DNA of 25,587 nt from Pholiota molesta (taxonomy: Eukaryota; Basidiomycota; Agaricomycetes; Agaricales; Strophariaceae), in assembly GCA_014925825.1 (NCBI GenBank), contig JACGCK010000420.1, forward strand, positions 1 through 25,587, written 5' to 3'. Under the pieces are notes generated by a model, which had not been told where the DNA came from, ran no database searches, and saw nothing but the letters and a program-made list of their open reading frames with translations. Position numbers and translations under genes: made by a program. Shown here one piece after another: positions 9,118 through 19,586 of this stretch (the stretch's first letter is position 1; the number at the start of each line of letters is the position of its first letter).

Positions 9118-11322
9118 ATGGGCGAGCTTCTCAGGCTCAGATATGTTGTTATCGATGACATCGACTTTACACCAAAGTCGAACGTATCCTTTGCCGCCAT
9201 TCTGCTGCGAACGGGAGTGGTTGACGATTTGGTTGTCACAATGAAGGAGGCCATACCGTCGTTGCAGGCTTATGATCATGATCTTTTCAAGGGTCTCAAG
9301 ATCATAAAGCCAGTGCCACCAGAAACGGTCGACGACGTAAACGCTTCAGAAACCGCGCTGGGACACGGAAGAAGAGAGTCCCTCTCGCTCGCTCCGATCC
9401 TTCGACATATCCGCGACCGAACTGCAGAGGCAAAGAAAGTCGAGCTAGCCAATGAATATGTCAAATTTGTCCCCGGATATGCCAAACTTCGAAACGAGTT
9501 CAACCATGAGGATCAGTATCTTATCTCGGCGATTGTGGTGCTACAGGTTACACCAAGTGAGTCGTCATTAACTGCATTGTATACATATCCCTTTTGACGT
9601 TATTCAGCGGACGGAGCCGACAGGAATAAAAGGGCCCTGGAGCCGGGAATGATTTTTCGTCCGCAGCGGTTCCAGTATCTCATTTCCTACCATCCTTCTG
9701 ATGCACATTTTCAGGCTGTAAGAACTTGCTCGGCATCATAAACGGGGGAACTCCGTCGGAGACTTCGGAAGACCAGGGAACCAATCTGCGCGCATACGCG
9801 CTCATGGATCGTCCTGCAAACCGGTACGCGCTCCCTGTTGCGCTCTTCGATCAGAACTTGGCATTGCTTCAGTACAGGTTAGAGAACCTTGGTGTCGTCT
9901 TCGGCTCCGACAAAGCCAGGCAGCTTTTCCCCGACGAATTGACCTTCCGTGCGGCTGCTGACCAGTTCATCTCCGTCGCGATTGAAGATTATCCGAGCAA
10001 AGATGCACGGATGGAAGCCTCGAAGCGTTTCTTGGAGGCAATTTTTGGGGAAAATCTCGAGCTGGAGTACCCCCTTGCAAGGAACAAAACTTTGAGTGGC
10101 CGAGGGAATACGTCTACAACAACGTTGGATGGCGCCTACGTGACGATGATCAAAGACAACGGCTTCCCAAAAATAACGAGGGTCATCCTTGGAGTGAAGA
10201 GCAGCGCATACCAAGGTGATGCCCTGTCGCAAATGACAAAAGGTTTTGCGGAAGAGGTGTATGGACTCAAAGTATGGGTTTAATTTGCTCTATGCCTCTG
10301 GAAAGTTAACGTTTACTTGGCGGAGACAGGACAAGAACTATTTCGAATCGACATATTTTCCGAAGATATTGGTTGCTCTCAACGGACACAAGCTCGAAAT
10401 CTCCATCGCAGTATGCCTCGAAACGGTCGTCGTGAATCAGATCCTCAGCTTTGATATACAAGACAACATGTTTCGCAGCGAGCTGCAGCAAAAACTATCA
10501 CGCGTAGCTGAGGCTCTGAAAGCGTGTTCTGCTCAGCTCGATGCGTATTACTCCAAGCTCGCAGCAAAAAAAATGCCCTCGTATTTTTTCCCTTCGCCGA
10601 CGCTCGAGCCTTTGGACTCGTCTAAGCCATTGGTTCTGCAGGGTGCATTGGAAGCTTTGTCCGGATTTCCAGGCCTCAGGATTGTTGCCCGTCTAGACCG
10701 ATACAACGACGAAATGCGCCAAAAGCCTCAACCGGGGCCAGCTGACATGCGCCACAATCTCTTCCTTGCAGAGCAGCTTAACGCAGACGACAGCTCTGCT
10801 CAACTCGTTGTCAAGGTCGTGAAGCGATACGGCCAGGCAGCCCACCACTGTCTCGCTAAAGGAATGCTCGCACCACGGCTTCTTTTGTGTCAACCTATCA
10901 TCGGAAACTTGATTATTGTTGTCATGGAACGTGCTAAAGGGCGTCCCTTGAATAGCTTTGTAGGGGACGATTTGAGTGCTTTGAACAAGCGTTTGGTCTT
11001 CGACCGTCTGAAGGAAGCATTGACTTTGCTTGAACGCGAGAAGCTTGTCCACGGTGATCTGCGAGATGTGAACATAATGGTGGACGATTCCAACCCACAA
11101 GCAGTCACAGTGAGCATCGTTGACTTTGACTGGGCAGTAAAGCATGACGAAGGGTTCTATCCGGATAACATCAACATGGAGGAGCTGCGTGACCGCTGGC
11201 ATAGTGATGTTGGGCCATCGAAGAAGATGAAGATAGATCATGATAAATATGCTATCCTCAATCTCTTGGGACCGAGATACTTTGGCACTGCGAAAAGTCT
11301 AGGTGACAATCTTTGTCACTGA
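9118..11322 (+). CDS. Crinkler-like protein: ubiquitin-like header, REase-like middle, kinase-like C-terminus
   Basis: Three exons (9118-9556, 9715-10271, 10330-11322) join in exact phase to give about 662 residues. The introns are 158 nt and 58 nt. Residues 1-60 resemble the ubiquitin-like header of Crinkler proteins: a hydrophobic strand, then DDLVVTMKEAIPSLQ and HDLFKGLKI. Residues about 270-320 look like a PD-(D/E)xK nuclease core: LDG (D285), then VILGVKSSAYQGDALSQM, where the expected ExK is G306-V-K308. The next block (YFPKILVALNGHKLEISIAV) matches the segment that follows this nuclease domain in basidiomycete kinase-like proteins. Residues about 490-630 are kinase-like: K494 in LVVKVVKRY, HGDLRDVNIM (H573, D575, N580) and VDFDWA (D597). 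All core kinase residues are present. Proteins of this build are proposed to act on host or rival nuclei, or in conflict between fungi. No signal peptide is evident. The start is the first ATG after a CT-rich leader. Header assignment is the least certain part. Confidence 0.72.
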
Positions 11323-11340
11323 GGTAGCATATTTGTAGTT

Positions 11341-11625
11341 GAGATGACATTATTTGACACCGCTCCAAAAACGCTACCTTCTAGAAGTAACAAAAATAGT
11401 AACTGTAGACCAAAAATAATGTCACCCATGGGCAGGTATCACTTTTCGTCACCGGTCACTCCGAAGCAACTCCGAAGAGCACCTAATGAGAAGCAACAGT
11501 TTCCCAAAGTAGCACCGGCAACTCCGAACGACACCTAATTACGGGTAACAATTTCTGCGTCACTCCGAAGCAGCCAGAAATAGCACTCAATGGCAGGTGA
11601 CAGTTACTGACAGCTTTCGGTCGTT
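11341..11625. repeat. Degenerate repeat array, left arm
   Basis: A gene-free block made of short recurring words (CACTCCGAAGC, GCAACTCCGAA, GCACCTAAT/ACACCTAAT, GTAACA, GTCACC) spaced about 10-20 nt apart. It reads as two to three degenerate copies of a roughly 50-60 bp unit: near 11457 (GTCACTCCGAAGCAACTCCG), 11514 (GCACCGGCAACTCCGAACG) and 11560 (GTCACTCCGAAGCAGCC). Words of the same type recur in inverted orientation at 12180-12490. Confidence 0.5.
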
Positions 11626-11904
11626 CCGAGGGAATCTGGGATGTGTCTGCTACAATTGCTTGTCTCCGTCAAACCCAAGTAATTTATCTATGCAATACCT
11701 AACAATTGTGATTCCATCTATATGATACGACTAAGTAAAGCAATCTATTCCATAGTAAGTACAGAAGCTGAAATAAGCAGTGTTAGCTGCAAGCCATTGT
11801 ATCTAGTTGAGTAAATATGGTTCAAGGGACTTGAAGGTAAAAATACTCGAAGGGACCACACATATACGACGTGGTATATTTTGGATCAGCTTAACATTTT
11901 ATAA

Positions 11905-12022
11905 CGGTCTATTGGTGTAGGGGTAAATGTACGAGGGTAATGTTTCAACGAGGTCTCGCGTTCGAGTCTGGGTGCAGGAACAAGTCTCTGATGTTCCATG
12001 TCCTAGGCAAGTTTTTTTTTTT
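11905..12022 (+). mobile_element. Candidate tRNA-derived SINE / Pol III unit
   Basis: TTGGTGTAGGGGTAAATG at 11912-11929 resembles a tRNA A-box. GCGTTCGAGTCT at 11958-11969 resembles a B-box (consensus GGTTCGANTCC), about 45 nt downstream, and a run of about 11 T ends near 12022, as a Pol III stop would. The T-arm does not form a good stem, so it is not a functional tRNA; a tRNA-derived SINE head or a degraded tRNA-like gene fits better. No target-site duplication was identified. Confidence 0.4.
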
Positions 12023-12179
12023 GGCACTGGGAATGATGCGTAGGATTGATATAATGGTCGATGGGCCTTATTGTACCATTAATCATGGCCTTCAACACTG
12101 CAAGAAGGCAGAGGAACGATCCCCTCAGCATTTTATCCATTGGGAAGGAGGTGACAAAGTTTGTACCATTTTAGGTCAA

Positions 12180-12490
12180 TTAATCGACGCTTTCTGACAC
12201 TTCGGCATCAATTTCCGTTGCTTTCAGTGTTTTTTTTTGACACCTTGGGTGTCATTGTCCGCTACTTTTCGCAGCATTCTTTGCTACCTTGGGTGTTATT
12301 GTCTGCTACTTTTCACAGCATTCTTTGCTTCCAAGTGACATTTAACGCTGCTATTATCTTTTGTAATATATTAATTAATATGGTTCGGTGCTCTTGGCAG
12401 ACCTTTTTGTGACTGTGGCAAGGTGCTGTATTTGATCACCTCAGGCAACATTTTCCGTTGCTTTTGAGGTAACGTTTTTCTACGCCTACA
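12180..12490. repeat. Repeat array, right arm, inverted relative to left arm
   Basis: It includes a near-perfect tandem duplication of period 44: 12243-12286 and 12287-12330, with four mismatches (unit begins CCTTGGGTGTCATTGTCCGC). On the minus strand the block carries words like those of the left arm. AAAAACGTTACCTCAAAAGCAAC (reverse of about 12458-12479) resembles AAAAACGCTACCTTCTAGAAGTAAC at 11367-11391. Confidence 0.55.
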
Positions 12491-12651
12491 CTTTTCACAG
12501 TGTAGAACGGAGATGATACGCATACTTTAATGGGATTTCAATTTGCCTCCGCAGTTGATCAGAGCACAATTGTGATTGCTAACGTAAGGCGTGGCTTCTT
12601 CTGGCTTCTTTCCCCTTGCCATCAACGGTGCCGGTGATTGGCCAACCAGAA

Positions 12652-14165
12652 ATGTCGCTGAGAATAAAGATCCCACCTCCGGTCAGACAGCAGCCACCAC
12701 CATCTAGCGCCGAAGAACCTATGGAGGTACCCCCTCCAGCCAACCCTCTTGCTATTGAACTCATCCTTTCACTTACAGGGCTCAACGTCCGCCAAGTCAC
12801 AGCGCAACCGCAAGCGTCCCAAGAGATACATCGAAGACGACGAGGGCCCGAACCCGAGCGGAAAGTTGCGCGGACTTCAACTGCTGGAAAAGCGCGCAAG
12901 CAAAGTACAGCGGAGCCTGAGCCGAATGATGAGGATCCTGCGCCTTCCGCCGATATTGAGGTTGATGTGGTTATGAATGACGCAACTGACGAGGCGGAGA
13001 AAGACGCGGAAGACTATCATTCGGAACACTCATCTGAAAGGAATGTCTCCTCAGCCGAGGCTCAATCCAAGGCGACAAAGTCTAGAGGCAAAGCCCGTGT
13101 TCCCGCCCCACCTGCTAAGAAGAAGATTCAGAAGCGGAATGTGGTGGTCTCGGAATCAGAGGACGAAGACGACTACATGGACGTGGCAGTGGACGTTGTA
13201 GCTGAAGATGAAGACGATGAAGACTATTACTCGCCGGAGGAGAAGTCGACGAAGGCTTTCAAAGGCAAGGCGAAAGCATCATCCGCTAAATCCACCACTG
13301 GCAAGCGGAAGGCCAAGGCAGAGCCGAGCGAAACGGGGCGTTCTGGTAGTGACAAGAAGTCGGGTGGATTATCTGCCACAACTAAGAAGAAACCCAAAGT
13401 ACTACCCAAACACGAAGAAATACCGGTTGACATCGTTGGGGAGTCTGCGGCCGATGGTTCTGCTAATATCGAGCGCCCCAGCCCGGCTACAACGAAACAG
13501 GATTCTCCTATGCCCACAGTGGCTCCAAAAAAGCCAAAGCTACCCACAATCAAGAAGACGAAGCTACCGAGTGCCCCTGGCGTCAATACGCCTCTATCAG
13601 CCACATCTTCCACCAGTAAATTACCCTTGGAGCTTGGCCTCAACACCAAGCTAAATCATGACGGAATTCGCAAGACCTTGATCAACAAGACAGACGTCGA
13701 TCTTTCCGATAAATCTATCTATCAGGAACTCTTTTCAAAGATGGTATGTAGTTACACCTTCATTTTGCTCCATTTTGCACTCATTTCGTTTGGTTCTCAG
13801 GCTGGCGAAGGTGGAACGCCGCGACGAACAAAAGAAGACGAACGGCGCAAGGAGTTGAATCGAATGAGGGAAGAGTTTAAAGCCAAAAGAACGGAAGAAG
13901 CAGTTCGTGGACCGTACTATTGTTCTTATCGACTTGATATGTTAATGACGAACCATAGCGACTTTCTTTTGATTTGCAAGCCCAATACGACAAGATCTCG
14001 CGCTTTGAAGATAAGCTAAGGGCAGAACGAAGTTCTGCTTTGTGGCCTAATTTCTTGGGTGCCAAATGGCGGGAAGAATACGAGAGGGAGAGGAGACGAC
14101 AGAAAGAACAACAACAATGGCAGGGCGCTTCGATGGAGGGTAGGGAAGAAGGAGAAGTTCACTGA
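12652..14165 (+). CDS. Basic/acidic nuclear-type protein, unknown function
   Basis: I do not recognise the family. Four exons are proposed: 12652-12726, 12779-13743, 13801-13902 and 13959-14165, with introns of 52, 57 and 56 nt (the last donor is the weaker GTTCGT). Exon 2 opens with a strongly basic stretch (SQRNRKRPKRYIEDDEG), a likely nuclear localisation signal. It continues with alternating acidic blocks (SESEDEDD, AEDEDDEDYY) and Lys-rich blocks (KKKIQKR, GKRKAKA, KKPKLPTIKKTK), all disordered in appearance. The only compact part is at the end: KTLINKTDVDLSDKSIYQEL, then a charged helix-rich region (EDERRKELNRMREEFKAKR, FEDKLRAERSSALWPNFLGA, WREEYERERRRQKEQQQW). This suggests a chromatin- or nucleolus-associated protein. 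One frame change is needed between the basic motif and VARTSTAGKARK, around 12840-12880; alternatively intron 1 is retained. Start is the first ATG (MSLRIKIPPPV). Confidence 0.65.
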
Positions 14166-14936
14166 GATTATTTATTTAGAATTTTGGCAGGTTCACACAT
14201 TTGCTCTTGTTTCGTATCATATTCCTCTCCGCATTAGCTTTGATTGTAACATTAGCCTCATGTTTGTATACTATACATTCAATATTGCCCACATTACTGA
14301 GCGCATCCAATTCATCCAACCCGGAGATATAAGTTCCTACTCTGATAATAATTTCCCCCTCACGATAAATATCCACTTAAAACGATGCGTTCAACCGTAT
14401 TCTCTGTTTTTCTTGCTTTTATCATTCAGTTGTATTTGCTTAGAACATGATGTTCATAACATAGCAGGGCGTACATTGCACCCGCTTTATGCTTCGGAAC
14501 CAGATCGACAGCTGTCTTACCCCAGGCAGGGTTTTCTTTCGACTCGCTAGAAAACAAACGAGGTCTCGATTCAACGAGCGTGATAGCGCATAAAGAATGG
14601 CAAAAGAGGAGAGGACAGTTCACAGAGAAAGCAGATGCGAGAGGTACAAGATCATGGGACGATAAGATGAGAGACAAATAGTAATTCCAGCAACGTGTAC
14701 AATTTGAACTTGCACGAAACAGAACAGATACATTGAGATTGAGAAGTGTAGCAAGCAGGTTAGATCCTTGGAGTACGCCATTTTCTCTGAATAAATGACT
14801 GAATCCCGAGGCTGCAGGCAGCAGCTAGCGACTGGTAGGAGAAAGTAACATCCAATAGTTTTAACTGTCGGAAGATCTGGATATGTAAGTAAGTAGTATC
14901 CAACTCCATTGTCATTGAGATCGTTACTATCCAGAG
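14166..14936. other. Intergenic between convergent genes, no clear gene
   Basis: The genes on both sides end towards this stretch, so it should hold two 3' untranslated regions. Several open frames of 60-160 codons cross it, but none shows family features or codon bias, and the longest simply continues another frame of the upstream last exon. Confidence 0.5.
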
Positions 14937-16142
14937 TCACCGTGAACTAGGAACATTTTCTATGTTCTCCAGTGATTCTAAAACTCTGGCAGCAGCCTTG
15001 TCAATCTGCTCAAAACAGGTCGTGTACCAGACGTCTGATTTATCGCGGGAGTCTTTAGATAACGACAGGTTATTCATTTGTTCATCCAATGATTTTTCTT
15101 GAGGGGATATCGTAGTTTGGATATGTTTGATGACATCCTTGAAGGACTCTACGTAGAGCCTGACGTTCGAGACTTGTTGGGGCGCATAGGTCGAAGAAAT
15201 GAGGTCGTCGAAGGCTGCTAGTAGTTTTCCTGAGAGGGAGCCAAGTTTATCGAGTGCGTGACTGTCTTTTACACGTGTATCGGATGATAGGATATCCTTG
15301 ATGACTCGTTTATGGAGAAGAAGGGCTATTTTGACTAAAGCTTGCACCTAAAAAGGATTAGTTAGTTCATTATGAGGAATATTTTGCTAATGCTGCACCT
15401 TTTCCGTGGTTATTAGCTCAGCTGGAGATAATTTCTGGTTCGATGATATTCCTAGTTCGGACCAGCCATCGTCAAAGTCTTCTTCGTCGTCATCCAGTTT
15501 ATCTTCTTCAGCACTAGGAGGCTTGCACATCTCTTGAATTTCTTCAACTGCGTCTGCCAACGAATCTTGATCGCGTACGAATATTTTGCGGACTGCATCG
15601 CGATTATTGAGGGACAAGCCACCAGTCTTCCTTGCATTGTCGATGAGTTCGTGAATCTCACCAGTCCTTACAAGATATTCCTCCGTTGTATTGGTACTTG
15701 TAGCTGACGAGGATTGGAGCGTTATGCCAAGTGCTTGAACAGCGCCAATCACGCCATGAGCGACTTTTTCGTATTCCTGAACGATCGTAGCACCTTCTTT
15801 TGCGCGCATGAGGCGGATGGAATGCACAAGGGCAGCGACATTGCTCGTGAGATCTTTGAGTGGGATGAGTGATGCCTTGTGATGCGGTGAGGAAGGCTTA
15901 AGTGAGAGCGCTACTTTTGTTGTTGCTGCATAGATGATAGATAAGATGGAAACGAAATCCGTTCGAAGAGTAACGAAGTCAGATGTTGGATAATCTCCGA
16001 TCTCATCCAGTGCTTCAGAAAGGCCTTTCAAGGCAGCAGCGCAACTTTCGACAAGGAGAGTGAGAGATAACGCGGCTATAAAAGGATTAGAATATAAAAC
16101 TCAAGGATCAGGTTGCATAATACCTTTCTGAATGTCGGACAT
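14937..16142 (-). CDS. Cyclin-D1-binding-protein-1-like (GCIP domain) protein
   Basis: Three exons are read on the minus strand: 16142-16124 (19 nt), 16075-15399 and 15347-14937, joined in exact phase to give about 368 residues. The short first exon gives MSDIQK, which joins to AALSLTLLVESCAAALKGLS. The protein is helical and resembles the GCIP/CCNDBP1 family, known in animals as cyclin-D and Grap2 binding proteins; the fungal role is not established. Visible features include SLIPLKDLTSNVAALVHSIR in the first helical domain, then an acidic linker (AEEDKLDDDEEDFDDGW), then a second helical domain starting at VQALVKIALLLHKRVIKDI and ending ESLENIENVPSSR. There are no frame breaks, which makes it a useful control for the damaged neighbours. 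It is divergent from YME1 with only 155 bp between starts. Confidence 0.78.
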
Positions 16143-16297
16143 GGGGAGGAGGACATGATGGTGAGTGAGCTCGAAAAGATGCTCTCAAAATGGGAAGAGA
16201 TGCAGATCACATGATAAAGTGACGTGCACCCGGCAGGCGGGCGAGCGGCACTTTTCTTGAGTAGACTAAGAGACGATCCCCCTCCTAGCACGCCGGG
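16143..16297. promoter_or_regulatory. Short bidirectional promoter, GCIP-like / YME1
   Basis: Only 155 bp separate the ATG at 16142 (minus) and the ATG at 16298 (plus). Both first exons are tiny (19 and 18 coding nt) and are followed at once by introns of about 50 nt, so the whole core promoter must fit here. No clear TATA box was seen. Confidence 0.6.
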
Positions 16298-19200
16298 ATG
16301 TACACGCATTCCCTCGTAAGTCCGCGCAATTCTCGCTGCTGATATCTGCTTACCCTTTCTGCCAGCTGCAGGGGATCCTGCGCGTCTCCGTTGCTCGGGC
16401 TATTGCACCAAGACCTTTCCTTTTAACACGGTCCTTCTCGGTTTCTACTCGTCGGACCCTGCACTCTCCATCCAAGTTTACCTATGCTGGCACAATACTT
16501 GCACCCACTCTCCGGAACTCTCGTACCCTTTCACTCGGTTCTATCTTCGGACGTTCCAAACCAGAAGAGACTCCTTCGCCTCATACCGTTGCACTCGTCA
16601 CGCGCTTGGAAGCCGAGGCCAATGTTCATCCTCACGATGTCGGAAAACAACTGGCCTTGTTCGAAGCTCTCCTTGAAACTAAGCTTACTTCATCCTATGA
16701 ATTGGTGGTCAACCGTTGGGAAAGGATGGTCGAATTTGTGAGTTATTCAAGTATATGTGCTTCTTGGTCTCATTCTCCCTGTCATCATAGGATCCTTCAT
16801 CCCCTTTGTTGCACTCACCAGAAGCCTTCAAAATGTATCTCACGTCTCTTTCTAACATCGGCAACAATTCTGCAATTCCCGCTGCTGCGAAGAAACGAGA
16901 TGAGTTACTGGCAGCACATGGAGCTTCTGTTGCAGCAGCACAAACAGGCGAATCTCAGGCAGCAGAATCTACGAATGCGTCCCAGCCCACCTCGAGAGAA
17001 CCAGTCGATGCTGCGAATTCGGAGACACCCCAGCCGACTCCCACTTCGACGCAACCCACACCTAGCCAAGTGATTGCACAACAAGTTATCGCGGAAGCAG
17101 ATGGTTCTACAATTCCTCCATCGTCATCATTGAAAGCCTTGAAGACTGGGAATGACAGCCAAGCGCAAGCACCTATCCAGGTGACAATTGTTGAGCGTAA
17201 GCGTTCATGCGCGCCTATCACTATGTCTATCTGACAAATTACAACAGAAAAAGGATCTTGGCTTCCTCGTCTCGTCAGATTTTTGGTATTGGTCGCTGTT
17301 TCTTCCTTCTGTAAGTATCAAGTCATCATTTTAAGACTTCCCTAATTGCGATGGTTAGTTTTCTTGGTCATATTATCGGTATTCTTCGAGAACACTGGCT
17401 TTATGAAAGCTGGTCCTCGTCAATCGCAATTCCAACCCAGTGAAGGAAAAACGGTTACTTTCAGTGACGTTCACGGAGTGGATGAAGCCAAAGAGGTGGG
17501 CTAATTTTCATATATCAATATTTTTGGTTAATCATTTTGTAATTCTCAGGAACTCCAAGATGTCGTTGCATTCTTAAAGGACCCAACCGCATTTGCTACC
17601 CTTGGAGGGAAACTTCCCAAAGGCGTTTTGTTGACAGGGTTTGTGATCCGACTATATCCCGTGATTGTACACCTACTCACTCACTCAAACAGGCCTCCTG
17701 GAACTGGAAAGACCTTGCTGGCTCGTGCCGTTGCTGGGGAGGCAGGTGTGCCGTTCTTCTTTGCCTCAGGGTCAGTTCCCATGAGATCTTATGCATGACT
17801 TCGGCTGATGATCTGCAGCTCGGATTTCGAAGAGATGTTCGTTGGAGTTGGTGCCAAACGGGTTCGTGAAATTTTCGCAGCGGCTCGTAAAAAAGAACCT
17901 GCTATCATTTTCATCGACGAGCTCGATGCCGTTGGCGGTAAACGCAGCAGCCGCGACCAACAATATATGAAACAAACCCTGAACCAGCTTTTGGTTGAGA
18001 TGGATGGTTTCCAGCAAACTGAAGGTGTTATTGTCATCGCCGCAACTAACTTCCCAGAAAGTTTGGACCAGTACGTTAATTTTTGGTCAATTATCTATTC
18101 AATCTTACCCTTTTCAAGAGCTCTCGTTCGTCCAGGTCGTTTTGACAGAATTATTGCGGTGCCTTTGCCGGATGTTCGGGGCCGTGTGCAGATTCTTCAG
18201 CACCACATGCAAGGGGTGACTGTCTCAAAAGGTATTAGCATGCCTTTATTTTCTTTCTTTCTTTAGTTAGTTTATATTCACTATACGCCCACAGATGTGG
18301 ACCCGAAGATTCTGGCGCGAGCCACGCCTGGTTTCTCAGGAGCAGACTTACAGAATATGGTGAAGTAAGTCGGTTCAAAGAATCATCGCCCAGTTCCAGT
18401 GCTGAGATGCACTATTAAAGCCAAGCGGCCATCCAGGCATCCAAACTTCGCGCGAAAGAAGTTGCTTTAGAACACTTTGAATGGGCAAGAGTATGATACT
18501 CATTGCCGCTGCTTTCAATCACATTGCTCACTTATGAATCTTCCTTAGGATCGGATCCTCATGGGAGCGGAAAGGAAGAGTCAATATCTTGACGAGGAAG
18601 CAAAACTTGCGACCGCTTATCATGAGGTCTGCAAACCAGTTTACCTTCATGAGATTTTTCGCTAATGTTTGTACCAAAGGGTGGACATGCCCTCGTTGCT
18701 CTCTATACTGATGGAGCAATGCCATTGCATAAAGTCACATGTGTTCCTCGCGGGCATGCTCTAGGCTATGTAAGTTTGTCGTCATGTTTTTTGGACTACC
18801 TTGCTGACAGCAGCCTTGTATTTTCAAGACCTCGCAATTACCTGAGAATGACCGCACTTCTGTCACCCTCAAGGAATACTTGGCAGAAATCGACGTGTCT
18901 ATGGGAGGCCGTGTAGCCGAAGAATTGAGTGAGTGCAATATACCTTCGTGTGGAAGGCCGTCACCGATTTCTGACCAATTTGTGATGACCATCTAGTCTA
19001 TGGACCTGAAAACATCACAAGTGGCGCCAGCTCTGATATTCGAAGTGCAACACGAACTGCCCAGAACATGGTCAAAGTTAGTCCAGTGATGTTGCTACTT
19101 ACGTTCGTCGCATCATCTTAAATCGTTATAGTTTTGGGGATTTTCCCAACTGGGCCCCGTGTTCCATGACGATCGAGATGAGTCGATAAGTCCAAGAAGG

Positions 19201-19586
19201 AAAGAACAAATAGAGGAAGAAGTTACAAAGTATGTCTTTTCCTGACATGCGGCTCTATTATCTTTATCGTCCAGTTTTGCCTCAGATAACGGAATGTATT
19301 GACTAATCATGAATTATTTGTAATATAGACTTGTGCGAGGCGGCGAAAGTCGGGCAAAGACACTTCTCTCCGAGAAAGTTGACGAGCTACACCTGGTTCG
19401 TGTCATGAAATATTTACCCCTTGTTAAACTGATTAAAACCATTTCCAGCTTGCACACGCCCTTGTCGACCATGAAACGCTCAATTTAGAAGAGGTCAAAA
19501 AGGTCATTAAAGGCGAACCTATTAGGCCTATGACCGAGATACTAGAGGAAGATTTGTCTAATAATTTAAAGCCTGAATCATCGTAA
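16298..19586 (+). CDS. YME1: Mitochondrial i-AAA protease (YME1/FtsH family)
   Basis: This is an ATP-dependent zinc metalloprotease of the inner mitochondrial membrane, with its active site facing the intermembrane space. Eighteen exons (first 16298-16315, last 19449-19586) join in consistent phase to about 772 residues if one base is restored. There is a basic N-terminus ([20 protein letters not shown]), then an N-domain ending in a Pro/Thr/Gln-rich linker, then one membrane segment at about 274-296 ([16 protein letters not shown]). The AAA module follows: [14 protein letters not shown]; a Walker A at 362-369 that needs the extra base; pore loop MFVGVGA; Walker [13 protein letters not shown] (D421/E422); and arginine-finger region VRPGRFDR. 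The zinc site is H581-E-G-G-H585, split by an intron, with the third ligand D659 in SSDIRSA. A single membrane span plus this order fits YME1 rather than the m-AAA proteins, which have two spans. The break is at 17700/17701 (CCTCCTGAACTGG), one G short, inside the P-loop. Exon 2 has two acceptors 6 nt apart (16365 or 16371). Confidence 0.93.

Noticed and set aside
10693..11241. Minus-strand 182-codon frame
   Set aside because: It is antisense to the kinase-like domain of the Crinkler-like gene, which has intact motifs on the plus strand.
11905..11980. Functional tRNA gene
   Set aside because: A- and B-box-like words are present, but the T-stem does not pair and no acceptor stem with the right spacing was found.
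12230..12350. CRISPR-like array
   Set aside because: The two 44-bp units are directly adjacent without spacers, and the setting is a fungal nuclear genome.
13227..13649. Minus-strand 140-codon frame
   Set aside because: It is antisense to the long Lys/Glu-rich exon of the 12652-14165 gene and has no family features.
14059..14550. Plus-strand 163-codon frame
   Set aside because: It begins inside the last exon of the upstream gene in another frame and runs through the 3' flank with no recognisable domain.
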